From the NCBI GenBank assembly GCA_017399325.1, contig JAFQDY010000228.1, forward strand, positions 1-20,967: a stretch of DNA of 20,967 nt, given 5' to 3'. Source of the stretch: Oscillospiraceae bacterium. GTDB lineage: Bacteria > Bacillota > Clostridia > Oscillospirales > Oscillospiraceae. Made by a program: the position numbers and the translations under genes. Of the stretch, positions 15,088-20,967 are shown one piece after another; position 1 is the stretch's first letter; every line of letters begins with the position of its first letter. Below the pieces are notes generated by a model. That model worked only from the letters and a program-made list of their open reading frames with translations, was not told the origin of the DNA and searched no databases.

Positions 15088-15300
15088 TTATACATCAATA
15101 ATGTCGTTGGGTTTGTTGGGGTCGTCGGGAATGACCAGCGCGCAGATGATGTAGGCCAAAACGCCACTGCCGCCCAAAATGCAGAAGGCCACCCAGCCCA
15201 ACCGCACCAGTGTGGGGTCAATGGAAAAATACTTGGCAATGCCGGCGCAAACGCCGCAAATTTTCTCGTTTTGTCTGTCTTTGTACAGTTTCTTTTCCAT
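15088..15300 (-). CDS. PspC-domain membrane protein
   Basis: 70 residues, essentially one PspC domain. Seen: KKLYKDRQNEKICGVCAGIAKYF, the ICGVCAGIA signature of PspC, then PTLVRLGWVAFCILGGSGVLAYIICALVIPDD, which supplies one membrane helix. In Gram-positive bacteria PspC proteins are small membrane-stress factors and regulators. No PspA or PspB partner is in the window. It begins ten bases after parB, with GAGG upstream, so it is probably cotranscribed with parAB and serS. Confidence 0.9.
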   Translation of the reverse strand: MEKKLYKDRQNEKICGVCAGIAKYFSIDPTLVRLGWVAFCILGGSGVLAYIICALVIPDDPNKPNDIIDV

Positions 15301-15310
15301 AATCGCTACC

Positions 15311-16165
15311 TCACTTCTTAATTTTCAGCAGGGCATCCATCAGCGCCTGCAAATCGTCCTGATCATAAAATTCCAGTTCAAAACGGCCCTTTTTCTTGCC
15401 GCTGACGATCTTCACGCCGCGACCAAGGTGCTTGGACAACTTTTTCTCGCACTCTGCCACATAATTCACCGCCAGGGAGACGGGTTTTTGGGGCGCGGCG
15501 GGTTTCTGCAGGTTTTGGCACAGGGTTTCTGCCTGACGCACAGACAGACCCAACGCGGAGATCTTTTGGGCGGCCTCTTTTTGCAGTTTCTCCGTTTGCA
15601 GAGAAACGATGGCCCGTCCGTGTCCTGCAGAGAGTTTTCCCTCCCGAACCATATCCAAAACATCGGGACACAGGGACAAAAGCCGCAGCGTATTGGCAAC
15701 CGCCGGGCGGGATTTGCCTACGGTTTTGGCGGCTTCTTCCTGAGTAAGACCGTATTCTTCCATGAGGGTCTGATAACCCAGCGCTTCTTCCACGGGGTTT
15801 AAGTCCTGCCGCTGCAGATTTTCGATCAGCGCCAGTTCCATGACCTTTTTGTCGTCGGCTTTGATGATCACCGCGGGAATTTCCCGCAGTTCTGCCAGTC
15901 TTGCGGCCCGCCAGCGGCGTTCGCCGGCAATGATCTGATAATAGCCGCTTTCCAACTCCCGCACTGTCAAAGGCTGCACCACGCCGTGAACGGTAATGGA
16001 ATCGGCCAGCGATTGCAGTTCTTCCGGGTCAAAATCCCGGCGGGGCTGGTCGGGGTTGGGTTCAACTTTATGAATGGGGAGCATCTGGTAGGGACTTTTC
16101 TGAACGGATTCCTCCATAAAGTCACCCATCAGCGCGCCCAAACCTTTTCCTAAACCTTTCGCCAT
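15311..16165 (-). CDS. parB: Chromosome partitioning protein ParB (Spo0J)
   Basis: 284 residues from the ATG at 16165; AAGAGGAG upstream sets the start, and a longer frame would run into parA. ParB loads on parS as a CTP-dependent sliding clamp and, with ParA, segregates the origin and recruits condensin. Seen: N-terminal MAKGLGKGLGALMG, the ParA-activating peptide typical of Spo0J; GERRWRAA (81-88) and ENLQRQDLNPVEEA (115-128) CTP motifs; a helix-turn-helix GKSRPAVANTLRLL (150-163); and a C-terminal dimerisation domain (about 236-284). The parS-reading positions R153, T159, S164 and G181 carry the parS-type set (S for A at one). Compare the Noc set in the paralogue at 5569-6351. Confidence 0.95.
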   Translation of the reverse strand: MAKGLGKGLGALMGDFMEESVQKSPYQMLPIHKVEPNPDQPRRDFDPEELQSLADSITVHGVVQPLTVRELESGYYQIIAGERRWRAARLAELREIPAVIIKADDKKVMELALIENLQRQDLNPVEEALGYQTLMEEYGLTQEEAAKTVGKSRPAVANTLRLLSLCPDVLDMVREGKLSAGHGRAIVSLQTEKLQKEAAQKISALGLSVRQAETLCQNLQKPAAPQKPVSLAVNYVAECEKKLSKHLGRGVKIVSGKKKGRFELEFYDQDDLQALMDALLKIKK

Positions 16166-16178
16166 AGCGTTTCTCCTC

Positions 16179-16934
16179 TTAGAGTTTCTTGATTGCCTCT
16201 TCGGCCATTGCCTTGTAGGCGGCAGCACCCCGGCTGAATTTGTCGTAGACTGTGACCGGCAGACCGTGGCTGGGGGCTTCGGCCAGCCGCACATTCCGGG
16301 GGATCACCGTGGCAAAGACTTTTCCCGGGAAATGCTTCCGCACCTCCTGCGCCACTTGGGTGGAGAAATTGGTGCGGCCGTCAAACATAGTCAGCGCCAC
16401 GCCGAAGATCTCCAAGTCCGGATTGATGCGCTTTTTTACGATCCGCAAAGTGTTCATCAGGTCGGTCAGACCTTCCAGCGCGTAATATTCGCACTGTACC
16501 GGCACCAAAATGCCGTCGGCGGCAGCCAGCGCATTGACCGTAAGCATTTCCAATGAGGGCGGGCAATCGATAAAGATCACATCGTAATCGTCTTTTACTT
16601 GGTTTAATGCGTTCTTCAGCCGCATATTGGGGTTGTCCAGAGAGATCAGTTCCACGGCGGCGCCTGCCAGGTCAGCAGTTGCAGGCAAAACATCGCCGAA
16701 TTTTGTAGACACGATGGCCTGCACCGCGGGGGTGTCATTGACCACTACGTCGTAGACGCTGTCCTGCAGTTTTCGTTTGTCAATGCCCAATCCGGAGGTT
16801 GCGTTGGCCTGTGGGTCAAAATCACAGAGCAAAACCCGTTTGCCCAAGTCTTTTAATGTGGCGGTCAGGTTCACGGCGGTGGTGGTTTTGCCTACGCCGC
16901 CCTTTTGATTGACCACGGCAATAATTTTGGCCAT
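16179..16934 (-). CDS. parA: Chromosome partitioning ATPase ParA (Soj)
   Basis: 251 residues. A deviant Walker-type ATPase that binds DNA nonspecifically and moves ParB-parS complexes. Seen: deviant Walker A KGGVGKTT (10-17) directly after MAKIIAVVNQ; DFDPQANATSGLG (38-50), the Walker A' region; IDCPPSLEMLTVNAL, Walker B; and an EYYALEGLTDLMNT helix. GAAAGGAGGCG upstream sets the start, followed 13 bases later by parB. Two parS sites lie in the 65-base gap before it, consistent with autoregulation by ParB. A 12-bp palindrome TTTCCCGGGAAA lies inside the gene at 16321-16332, within the HFPGK codons. Confidence 0.95.
   Translation of the reverse strand: MAKIIAVVNQKGGVGKTTTAVNLTATLKDLGKRVLLCDFDPQANATSGLGIDKRKLQDSVYDVVVNDTPAVQAIVSTKFGDVLPATADLAGAAVELISLDNPNMRLKNALNQVKDDYDVIFIDCPPSLEMLTVNALAAADGILVPVQCEYYALEGLTDLMNTLRIVKKRINPDLEIFGVALTMFDGRTNFSTQVAQEVRKHFPGKVFATVIPRNVRLAEAPSHGLPVTVYDKFSRGAAAYKAMAEEAIKKL
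16321..16332. promoter_or_regulatory. Candidate Noc-binding site (NBS) inside parA
   Basis: A perfect 12-bp palindrome TTTCCCGGGAAA, the core of the known Noc site ATTTCCCGGGAAAT. In the wider 16-base frame (16319-16334) 13 of 16 positions match. It is coding sequence, so it may also be chance. Confidence 0.5.
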
Positions 16935-16954
16935 TTGCGCCTCCTTTCTCTCTT

Positions 16955-16970
16955 TGTTTCACGTGAAACA
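16955..16970. promoter_or_regulatory. parS site 1
   Basis: TGTTTCACGTGAAACA, a perfect match to the parS consensus, 20 bases upstream of the parA start codon. Confidence 0.97.
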
Positions 16971-16982
16971 GTTTTTGCGTCG

Positions 16983-16998
16983 TGTTTCACGTGAAACG
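16983..16998. promoter_or_regulatory. parS site 2
   Basis: TGTTTCACGTGAAACG, 15 of 16 match. It is 28 bp centre-to-centre from site 1 and ends one base short of the stop codon of the zinc-ribbon gene. Confidence 0.93.
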
Positions 16999-16999
16999 A

Positions 17000-17347
17000 T
17001 CAGTCCATTGTGCTGTCATAGGTGTAGTTTGTGCCAAGATCCCCGTCTTCTTCCGGGGGCGCAAGATAATGCTGCAGCAGCAACGCGCCTGCGGCGCAGA
17101 GCAAGATCGCCAGCAACACACAGAACGCCACGGCTCTGCGCAATGCTTTCCGCAAGTGAGAAACCTGCTCTTCCGCAGGTATCGCATAACTTCTGCGGCC
17201 GGTCTTTTTTGCCGGCGCGGTCTTCTGCCGGTTGGGCAGTTGCACCCGCACATCGGGCTTTACGGGATAAGCGTCCATAACCGCCAGGCAGGCAGGGCAA
17301 AAGACCTGCTCGTCTTTTGTTTTTTTGCCGCATTTCATGCAATTCAT
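17000..17347 (-). CDS. Zinc-ribbon membrane protein, function unknown
   Basis: 115 residues from the ATG at 17347, chosen by GGAGGG eight bases upstream; the longer frame to 17527 has no ribosome site and would cover the divergent promoter. Seen: an N-terminal zinc ribbon with C3xxC6 and C17xxC20; a basic, proline-containing linker; one transmembrane helix at about 72-92 (AVAFCVLLAILLCAAGALLL); and a short acidic external tail ending TYDSTMD. Topology: ribbon in the cytoplasm, tail outside. It lies directly upstream of parS and parA and may head the parAB operon. Family not identified; small zinc-ribbon anchors of this shape are common and uncharacterised in Clostridia. A TATAAT box upstream lacks a good -35 partner. 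Confidence 0.75.
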   Translation of the reverse strand: MNCMKCGKKTKDEQVFCPACLAVMDAYPVKPDVRVQLPNRQKTAPAKKTGRRSYAIPAEEQVSHLRKALRRAVAFCVLLAILLCAAGALLLQHYLAPPEEDGDLGTNYTYDSTMD

Positions 17348-17495
17348 CGGTGGCGCCCTCCTGTCAGGTATCGATCCATACCAAACCCATTTTATCACAT
17401 TATATTGTACAACAGAAATCCTTGTTCGTAAAGAGGAAAAAGGATTTTTCTCAAAACTTCCTGCCGGATTTAACAAAAAAGTCATACAATCCCTA

Positions 17496-17524
17496 TTGAC
17501 AATTACCTGACCATATGATATTAT
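17496..17524 (+). promoter_or_regulatory. Sigma-A promoter of the DUF1836-hflK-hflC operon
   Basis: TTGACA (17496-17501), perfect -35, 17-bp spacer, TATTAT (17519-17524). The TTATC of the -10 overlaps an upstream in-frame ATG at 17515, so translation starts at 17554. Confidence 0.85.
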
Positions 17525-17553
17525 CAAGTTACCACCAACAAAGGAGGGATAGA

Positions 17554-18111
17554 ATGGAGTGGACGATACCCGGAACGGTCTTGACCGCCCAAAGGGAGGA
17601 GGCGGACCGGATCCCGGAGCAATTTCGGGCTATGTTTATGCCCGGCGGCATGGTGCTGAGCCAAGTGGCCGCCATTACGGGACTGGAAAGTTATATGGTT
17701 CAAAACTGGGTCAAGCGGGGCTTTCTGACCGGTCCGCAGAATAAGCGCTATTCCCTGCGGCAACTGTGCCGGATCATCAACATCAATATGCTCAAAAGCG
17801 TGTTGCCCTTGGAGCGGATCTGCAGTTTGCTTGGCTATGTGAACGGCCGGCTGGACGACGAAAGCGACGATATGATCGACGATTCCCAGTTATACTTTAT
17901 GTTTGTGCGGTTGGCGGCCCGCTCCAGAGAACTGTACGCAGCCGATTCCCGGGACGCGGTGCTGGACGAAGAACTGGCCGACTACGCAGAGCCTGTCCCC
18001 GGTGCAAAAGAACGGGTCAAGGAAGTTTTAAGAGTTATGTTAACCGCTTGGCTGGCCGCCCGTATGACCCGGGAGGCAGAACGTATGCTGGAAACGATAA
18101 ACCCCCAATAA
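17554..18111 (+). CDS. DUF1836 domain protein, putative DNA-binding regulator
   Basis: 185 residues from the ATG at 17554, set by AAGGAGGG (17541-17548) and by the promoter just upstream. Seen: a helix-turn-helix-like N-terminal half (LSQVAAITGLESYMVQNWVKRGFLTGP, about 35-61); a second conserved block KRYSLRQLCRIININMLKSVLPLERICSLLGYVNG (about 64-98); and the acidic DDESDDMIDDSQLYFMF block (100-116), which fits DUF1836 of Firmicutes. The C-terminal part is a long helix. DUF1836 proteins are thought to be MerR-like regulators, with no known effector. Its stop is nine bases before the first possible hflK start, so it is cotranscribed with the SPFH pair and may control it. The regulator role is inferred. 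Confidence 0.85.
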   Translation: MEWTIPGTVLTAQREEADRIPEQFRAMFMPGGMVLSQVAAITGLESYMVQNWVKRGFLTGPQNKRYSLRQLCRIININMLKSVLPLERICSLLGYVNGRLDDESDDMIDDSQLYFMFVRLAARSRELYAADSRDAVLDEELADYAEPVPGAKERVKEVLRVMLTAWLAARMTREAERMLETINPQ

Positions 18112-18129
18112 AGGAAAGGAATGATAAAT

Positions 18130-19107
18130 ATGGAAGATTACAAAAACTACCAATGGGATCCCCCAAAGAAACCGGATTTCAAAAAACTGCGCAAGATTAT
18201 ACTTATAGGCGCAATTATACTGGCGGTGGTGATCTTAAGTTCCACCTGTTTCTACACGGTGGATGACAAGCAGCAGGCGGTGGTCACCACCTTCGGCAAA
18301 GTCACCGGCGTCACCGACGCAGGCGTCCACTTCAAACTGCCCATGGGTATTCAGAAAGTGGAAAAGGTGGATGTAAATGTCTACCAGAAATTCGAACTGG
18401 GCTACCAAAGCACGGAAGACGGCGGCTATCAGGTAAAAACCGACGAGAGTTCCATGATTACCGGCGACTACAACATCGTCAATGTGGACTTTTTCGTGGA
18501 ATATAAGGTGGCCGACCCGGTTACCTACCTGTTCTCCTCCACCAATCCCGAGGAGATCCTCCGCAATCTGATCCAAAGCCAGATCCGCAATGTGGTTGGT
18601 TCGTCCACCGTGGATGCGGTGCTCACCGACGGCAAGGAAAACATTCAGATGCAGGTAAAAGAACTGGTTACGGAAATTCTGCAGGCGTACGACATCGGCC
18701 TGTCTTTGGTGGATGTGAAGATCCAGGATGCCGAGCCGCCTACGCAGGATGTTATCGAGGCGTTCAAGGCGGTGGAAACCGCAAAACAGCAGGCCGAGAC
18801 CGTGGTCAATGACGCCAAGGCCTATCAAAATGCCCAACTGCCCGAGGCCCAGGCCCAGGCAGACAAACTGATCCAGAATGCAGAATATCTGAAGCAAAAG
18901 CGTATCAACGAAGCCGTTCAGCAAGTGGCTATGTTCAACGCCACATATAAAGAATACGCCCAAAATCCCGCCATCACCAAGTCCCGTATGTACTATGAGA
19001 CCATCTCTCAGGTATTGCCCGGAGTGAAGGTGTATGTGAACACTGCAGGTAGCGGCTCCGATGTGCAGATGCTCCTGCCGCTGGAATCTCTGATGGGAGG
19101 TAACTGA
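18130..19107 (+). CDS. hflK: HflK-like SPFH/prohibitin membrane protein
   Basis: 325 residues. SPFH-domain protein. In E. coli, HflK with HflC forms a cage around the FtsH protease and tunes its activity. Seen: a short basic cytoplasmic N-terminus; one transmembrane helix (about 22-40, IILIGAIILAVVILSSTCF); the SPFH start FYTVDDKQQAVVTTFGKVTGVTDAGVHFKLPMGIQ (41-75); then a long C-terminal helix rich in A, Q and E (about 210-275). The Gly-rich N-terminal segment of proteobacterial HflK is missing. Either ATG 18130 or 18121 is possible; AAGGA precedes 18130 by nine bases and 18121 by five. The next gene starts one base after its stop. No ftsH is in the window. Confidence 0.85.
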   Translation: MEDYKNYQWDPPKKPDFKKLRKIILIGAIILAVVILSSTCFYTVDDKQQAVVTTFGKVTGVTDAGVHFKLPMGIQKVEKVDVNVYQKFELGYQSTEDGGYQVKTDESSMITGDYNIVNVDFFVEYKVADPVTYLFSSTNPEEILRNLIQSQIRNVVGSSTVDAVLTDGKENIQMQVKELVTEILQAYDIGLSLVDVKIQDAEPPTQDVIEAFKAVETAKQQAETVVNDAKAYQNAQLPEAQAQADKLIQNAEYLKQKRINEAVQQVAMFNATYKEYAQNPAITKSRMYYETISQVLPGVKVYVNTAGSGSDVQMLLPLESLMGGN

Positions 19108-19108
19108 T

Positions 19109-19981
19109 ATGAAAAAAGGTATTATTATCGCGGCCATCGTGGTGTTGCTGCTGATCGTGGCAGGCAACAGTTTCTATACCGTGGGCGAAAATCAGTACGC
19201 CTGCGTGGTGGAATTCTCCAAGATCGTGGATACCACCGACGCGCCGGGTCTGCACTTCAAAGTGCCCTTTATCCACTCGGTAAAATACTTCTCTGCCGCA
19301 GCCCAGTTTTACGACATTCCCCCTTCCGAAGTCATCACGCTGGATAAGCAGAATATGACCGTGGACTGCTATGTGCTTTGGGAGATCTCCGACCCCCTGA
19401 AGTTCTATCAGACATTGGGCAGCGCTTCCGTTGCGGAGCAGCGGTTGGGCGACCAGACCTATACGGCGCTGAAAAATGCTATGGGTACGCTGGCCCAGGC
19501 CGACATCATCAATATGGAAGACGGCGGCAAGCGCAACGACATTTATGACGGTATTGCCACCACCGTGAACGAAAAGGCTGTGGTCTACGGCATCAATGTG
19601 CTGGATGTGAAGATCAAGCGGTTCGACCTGCCCGAATCCAACCTGAACGCGGTCTATGCCCGTATGATCTCCGAACGCAATCAGATGGCTTCCAAATTCA
19701 CCGCTGACGGCAATTACGAGGCATCCATCATTCGCAACGATGTGGATAAGCAGGTAAATATCCTGGTTTCCAACGCGGAAGCAGAAGCCGCCAAGTTGGA
19801 AGCGGAAGGCGAAGCCGAGTATATGCGTCTGTTGGCCGAGGCCTACGACACCGCCGACAAAAAGGAATTCTATGAATTCAATTTGGCGTTGGATGCCCTG
19901 AAACAGAGTCTGACCGGCACAGAAAAGACCGTCATTCTGGACGCCGACTCCAAACTGGCCCAACTCCTCACCGGCAACTAA
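19109..19981 (+). CDS. hflC: HflC-like SPFH/prohibitin membrane protein
   Basis: 290 residues. Partner of HflK, built the same way: an N-terminal helix (about 4-19, GIIIAAIVVLLLIVAG), then FYTVGENQYACVVEFSKIVDTTDAPGLHFKVPF, an SPFH domain, and a C-terminal helix (ISERNQMASKFTADGNYEA...AEAEAAKLEAEGEAEYMRLLAEAY) typical of HflC. The ribosome site GGGAGG lies in the last codons of hflK, eight bases before the ATG, so expression is likely coupled. The HflC call rests on the order and on the RNQMASKFTADG motif (HflC: ER..iA..yrAeG). The substrate or partner in this organism is unknown. Confidence 0.9.
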   Translation: MKKGIIIAAIVVLLLIVAGNSFYTVGENQYACVVEFSKIVDTTDAPGLHFKVPFIHSVKYFSAAAQFYDIPPSEVITLDKQNMTVDCYVLWEISDPLKFYQTLGSASVAEQRLGDQTYTALKNAMGTLAQADIINMEDGGKRNDIYDGIATTVNEKAVVYGINVLDVKIKRFDLPESNLNAVYARMISERNQMASKFTADGNYEASIIRNDVDKQVNILVSNAEAEAAKLEAEGEAEYMRLLAEAYDTADKKEFYEFNLALDALKQSLTGTEKTVILDADSKLAQLLTGN

Positions 19982-19994
19982 AAAATGCAGAATG

Positions 19995-20058
19995 ATTTGC
20001 CTTGTAGGGGCGTGCATTGCACGTCCGCGGACGACCACTGGTCGCCCCTACATAATGC
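19995..20058. repeat. Composite GTAGGGG palindrome downstream of hflC
   Basis: Outer 9-bp arms GTAGGGGCG (20004-20012) / CGCCCCTAC (20043-20051) enclose three nested palindromes: CGTGCA-t-TGCACG (20011-20023), TCCGCGGA (20024-20031), CGACCA-c-TGGTCG (20032-20044). The element fills the gap between hflC and the next gene and could serve as a transcript end. Confidence 0.85.
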
Positions 20059-20079
20059 AAACAAATAAGGAGGTAAACT

Positions 20080-20433
20080 ATGCAACCCAATGGAATCCCC
20101 ACAAATGTAGAAGTAAGCGGAACCCTATCGGGAATACATTCAAGAGAACGCCGCAGAGAAGGCGGCGGCGACGGTTGCTATGTGGCAACTGCCGTGTATG
20201 GCTCCTACGATTGTCCGCAAGTGTGGACACTCCGGCGTTTCAGAGATGAAGACCTTGCGAAAACTTGGTATGGCAGAGCGTTCATTCGGACTTATTATGC
20301 AATCAGTCCGACGCTTGTGAAATGGTTCGGCCAAAGCAAATGGTTCACCAGATTCTGGAAAGGCAAACTGGACAAAATGGTTGCAAAACTGCAAAACAAA
20401 GGTTTTGCATCTACCCCCTACGAAGACGCGTAA
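20080..20433 (+). CDS. Stand-alone CFI-box-CTERM-like protein
   Basis: 117 residues, with AAGGAGG nine bases upstream. Seen: a basic N-terminal stretch (SRERRREGGG), then a block from C33 that fits the CFI-box C-terminal domain: CYVATAVYGSYD, VWTLRRFRDE and GRAFIRTYYAISP, then KWFG. That domain is usually a C-terminal tail on other proteins with unknown role. Here it makes up almost the whole product; the first 32 residues have no other recognisable domain. No signal peptide or obvious membrane helix. Codon use looks a little more AT-rich than neighbouring genes. It sits between two repeat blocks. A hairpin CCTCCCTC-tgat-GAGGGAGG (20442-20461) follows the stop. Confidence 0.8.
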   Translation: MQPNGIPTNVEVSGTLSGIHSRERRREGGGDGCYVATAVYGSYDCPQVWTLRRFRDEDLAKTWYGRAFIRTYYAISPTLVKWFGQSKWFTRFWKGKLDKMVAKLQNKGFASTPYEDA

Positions 20434-20438
20434 TCAAA

Positions 20439-20580
20439 AAGCCTCCCTCTGATGAGGGAGGTGTCGCGGCGCAAGCCGTGACGGAGGGAGAGATAAGAAA
20501 TGTTCTCTCCCCCAGTCAAAAATCAAAGATTTTCGCCAGCCCCCTCGTCAGAGGGGGCCTTTTGTTGGTCGCCATCAACG
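20439..20580. repeat. Hairpin-rich repeat with terminators after the CFI-box gene
   Basis: Contains CCTCCCTC-tgat-GAGGGAGG (20442-20461) and GCCCCCTC-gtca-GAGGGGGC with a following TTTT (20539-20563), a likely terminator. The segment about 20503-20558, inverted, parallels 2084-2135: a CTGGC(A/G)AAAATC-nn-GATTTTTGACTG core between C/G-rich arms. No gene is seen. Confidence 0.65.
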
Positions 20581-20582
20581 CA

Positions 20583-20614
20583 TAAAAAACCCCCGAGGTG
20601 AAAACCTCGGGGGT
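20583..20614 (-). terminator. Terminator of pnp
   Basis: On the minus strand an 11-bp stem ACCCCCGAGGT / ACCTCGGGGGT with loop TTTC is followed by TTTTT. It lies 28 bases after the pnp stop codon. Confidence 0.92.
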
Positions 20615-20641
20615 ATCTTTTCGGTTATTGGCCTGCAGGAA

Positions 20642-20967
20642 TTATTCCTGACCTTCCATTTCCTTCAGAGCGTCCTTGCGGCTGAAGTTTGCGCGGCCCT
20701 TCTCGTCGAAGCCCATGAACTTGACCCAAGTCATATCGCCCAGGTTCAGCACATCTTCGACCTTCTCAACGCGGCGGTTCTCCAACTTGGAGATGTGAAC
20801 CATACCGTCGTGGCCGGGAGCGATCTCAACGAAAGCGCCGATGGGCAGGATGCGAACCACCTTGCCGTAGTACAACTTGCCAACTTCGGGAACGAAGCAG
20901 ATGTCGTCCACCATCTTCTTGGCAGCGTAGGCAGCAGCGGAGTCCACAGCGGAGATGAAGACGGAGC
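20642..20967 (-). CDS. pnp: Polynucleotide phosphorylase, C-terminal part (runs off window)
   Basis: Only the last about 108 codons are inside the window; the gene continues past its right edge. Polynucleotide phosphorylase degrades RNA 3' to 5' with phosphate. Seen: the end of the KH domain (SVFISAVDSAAAYAAKKMVDD), then the S1 RNA-binding domain starting EVGKLYYGKVVRILPIGAFVEIAPGHDGMVHISKL, ending GRANFSRKDALKEMEGQE. This is the normal family end (S1 domain then a short acidic tail). The terminator follows. An internal GTG near 20947 is not the start; the frame stays open to the edge. Confidence 0.92.
   Translation of the reverse strand, partial: SVFISAVDSAAAYAAKKMVDDICFVPEVGKLYYGKVVRILPIGAFVEIAPGHDGMVHISKLENRRVEKVEDVLNLGDMTWVKFMGFDEKGRANFSRKDALKEMEGQE

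Noticed and set aside
17348..17527. N-terminal extension of the zinc-ribbon gene to 17527
   Set aside because: The added 60 residues have no ribosome site, cover the divergent DUF1836 promoter, and precede a strong GGAGGG-ATG start at the cysteine motif.

Overview
The window looks like chromosome from a low-motility, spore-former-lineage Firmicute, most likely class Clostridia (an uncultured Oscillospirales/Ruminococcaceae-type gut bacterium). Reasons: strong AGGAGG ribosome sites throughout, sigma-A promoters with 17-bp spacers, a Bacillota-type Noc alongside ParA/ParB, clostridial families (DUF1836, NfnAB, the small P-loop protein), moderately GC-rich coding sequence, and intergenic gaps full of short palindromic repeats of the kind seen in gut Clostridia. 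No tRNA, rRNA, CRISPR array, transposase or phage gene was seen.

Layout. 1-4425: a tandem pair of large secreted, membrane-anchored surface proteins (354-1985 and 2534-4084), each with its own promoter and a near-identical terminator, embedded in dispersed repeats. 4426-6351: a D-Ala-D-Ala carboxypeptidase running head-on into a noc gene, their stop codons touching. 6532-8412: an alanyl-tRNA editing protein (AlaX-L type), a small Walker-A protein, and a 35-residue ORF. 8458-9801 (minus): a uracil permease with a structured leader. 10319-17347 (minus): a long co-directional block, from upstream to downstream a zinc-ribbon membrane protein, two parS sites, parA, parB, a PspC protein, serS, then a repeat element, then mscL, a lipoprotein, nfnA and nfnB. 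17554-19981 (plus): a DUF1836 regulator followed by an HflK/HflC SPFH pair. 20080-20433: a stand-alone CFI-box protein between repeats. 20642-20967 (minus): the 3' end of polynucleotide phosphorylase, cut by the window edge.

How it fits together. The strongest biological story is chromosome organisation. The window carries both ParB (parS reader) and Noc (NBS reader). The four residues known to set parS versus NBS choice take the ParB-like state in one protein and the full Noc state in the other, with exactly matching spacing. Two parS sites lie just upstream of parA, and a 12-bp perfect palindrome matching the Noc-site core lies inside parA. This suggests that the two DNA-sliding CTPases may load within about 650 bp of each other.

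The most unusual non-genic signal is a family of intergenic palindromes at about five loci. They share a fixed frame (GTAGGG..CG ... TCGCCCCTAC), but their inner stems differ in sequence from copy to copy while staying self-complementary. Other points are the mosaic tandem surface-protein pair and an AlaX protein in which the last zinc-site histidine reads glutamine. All family assignments are by reading motifs; no database search was possible.
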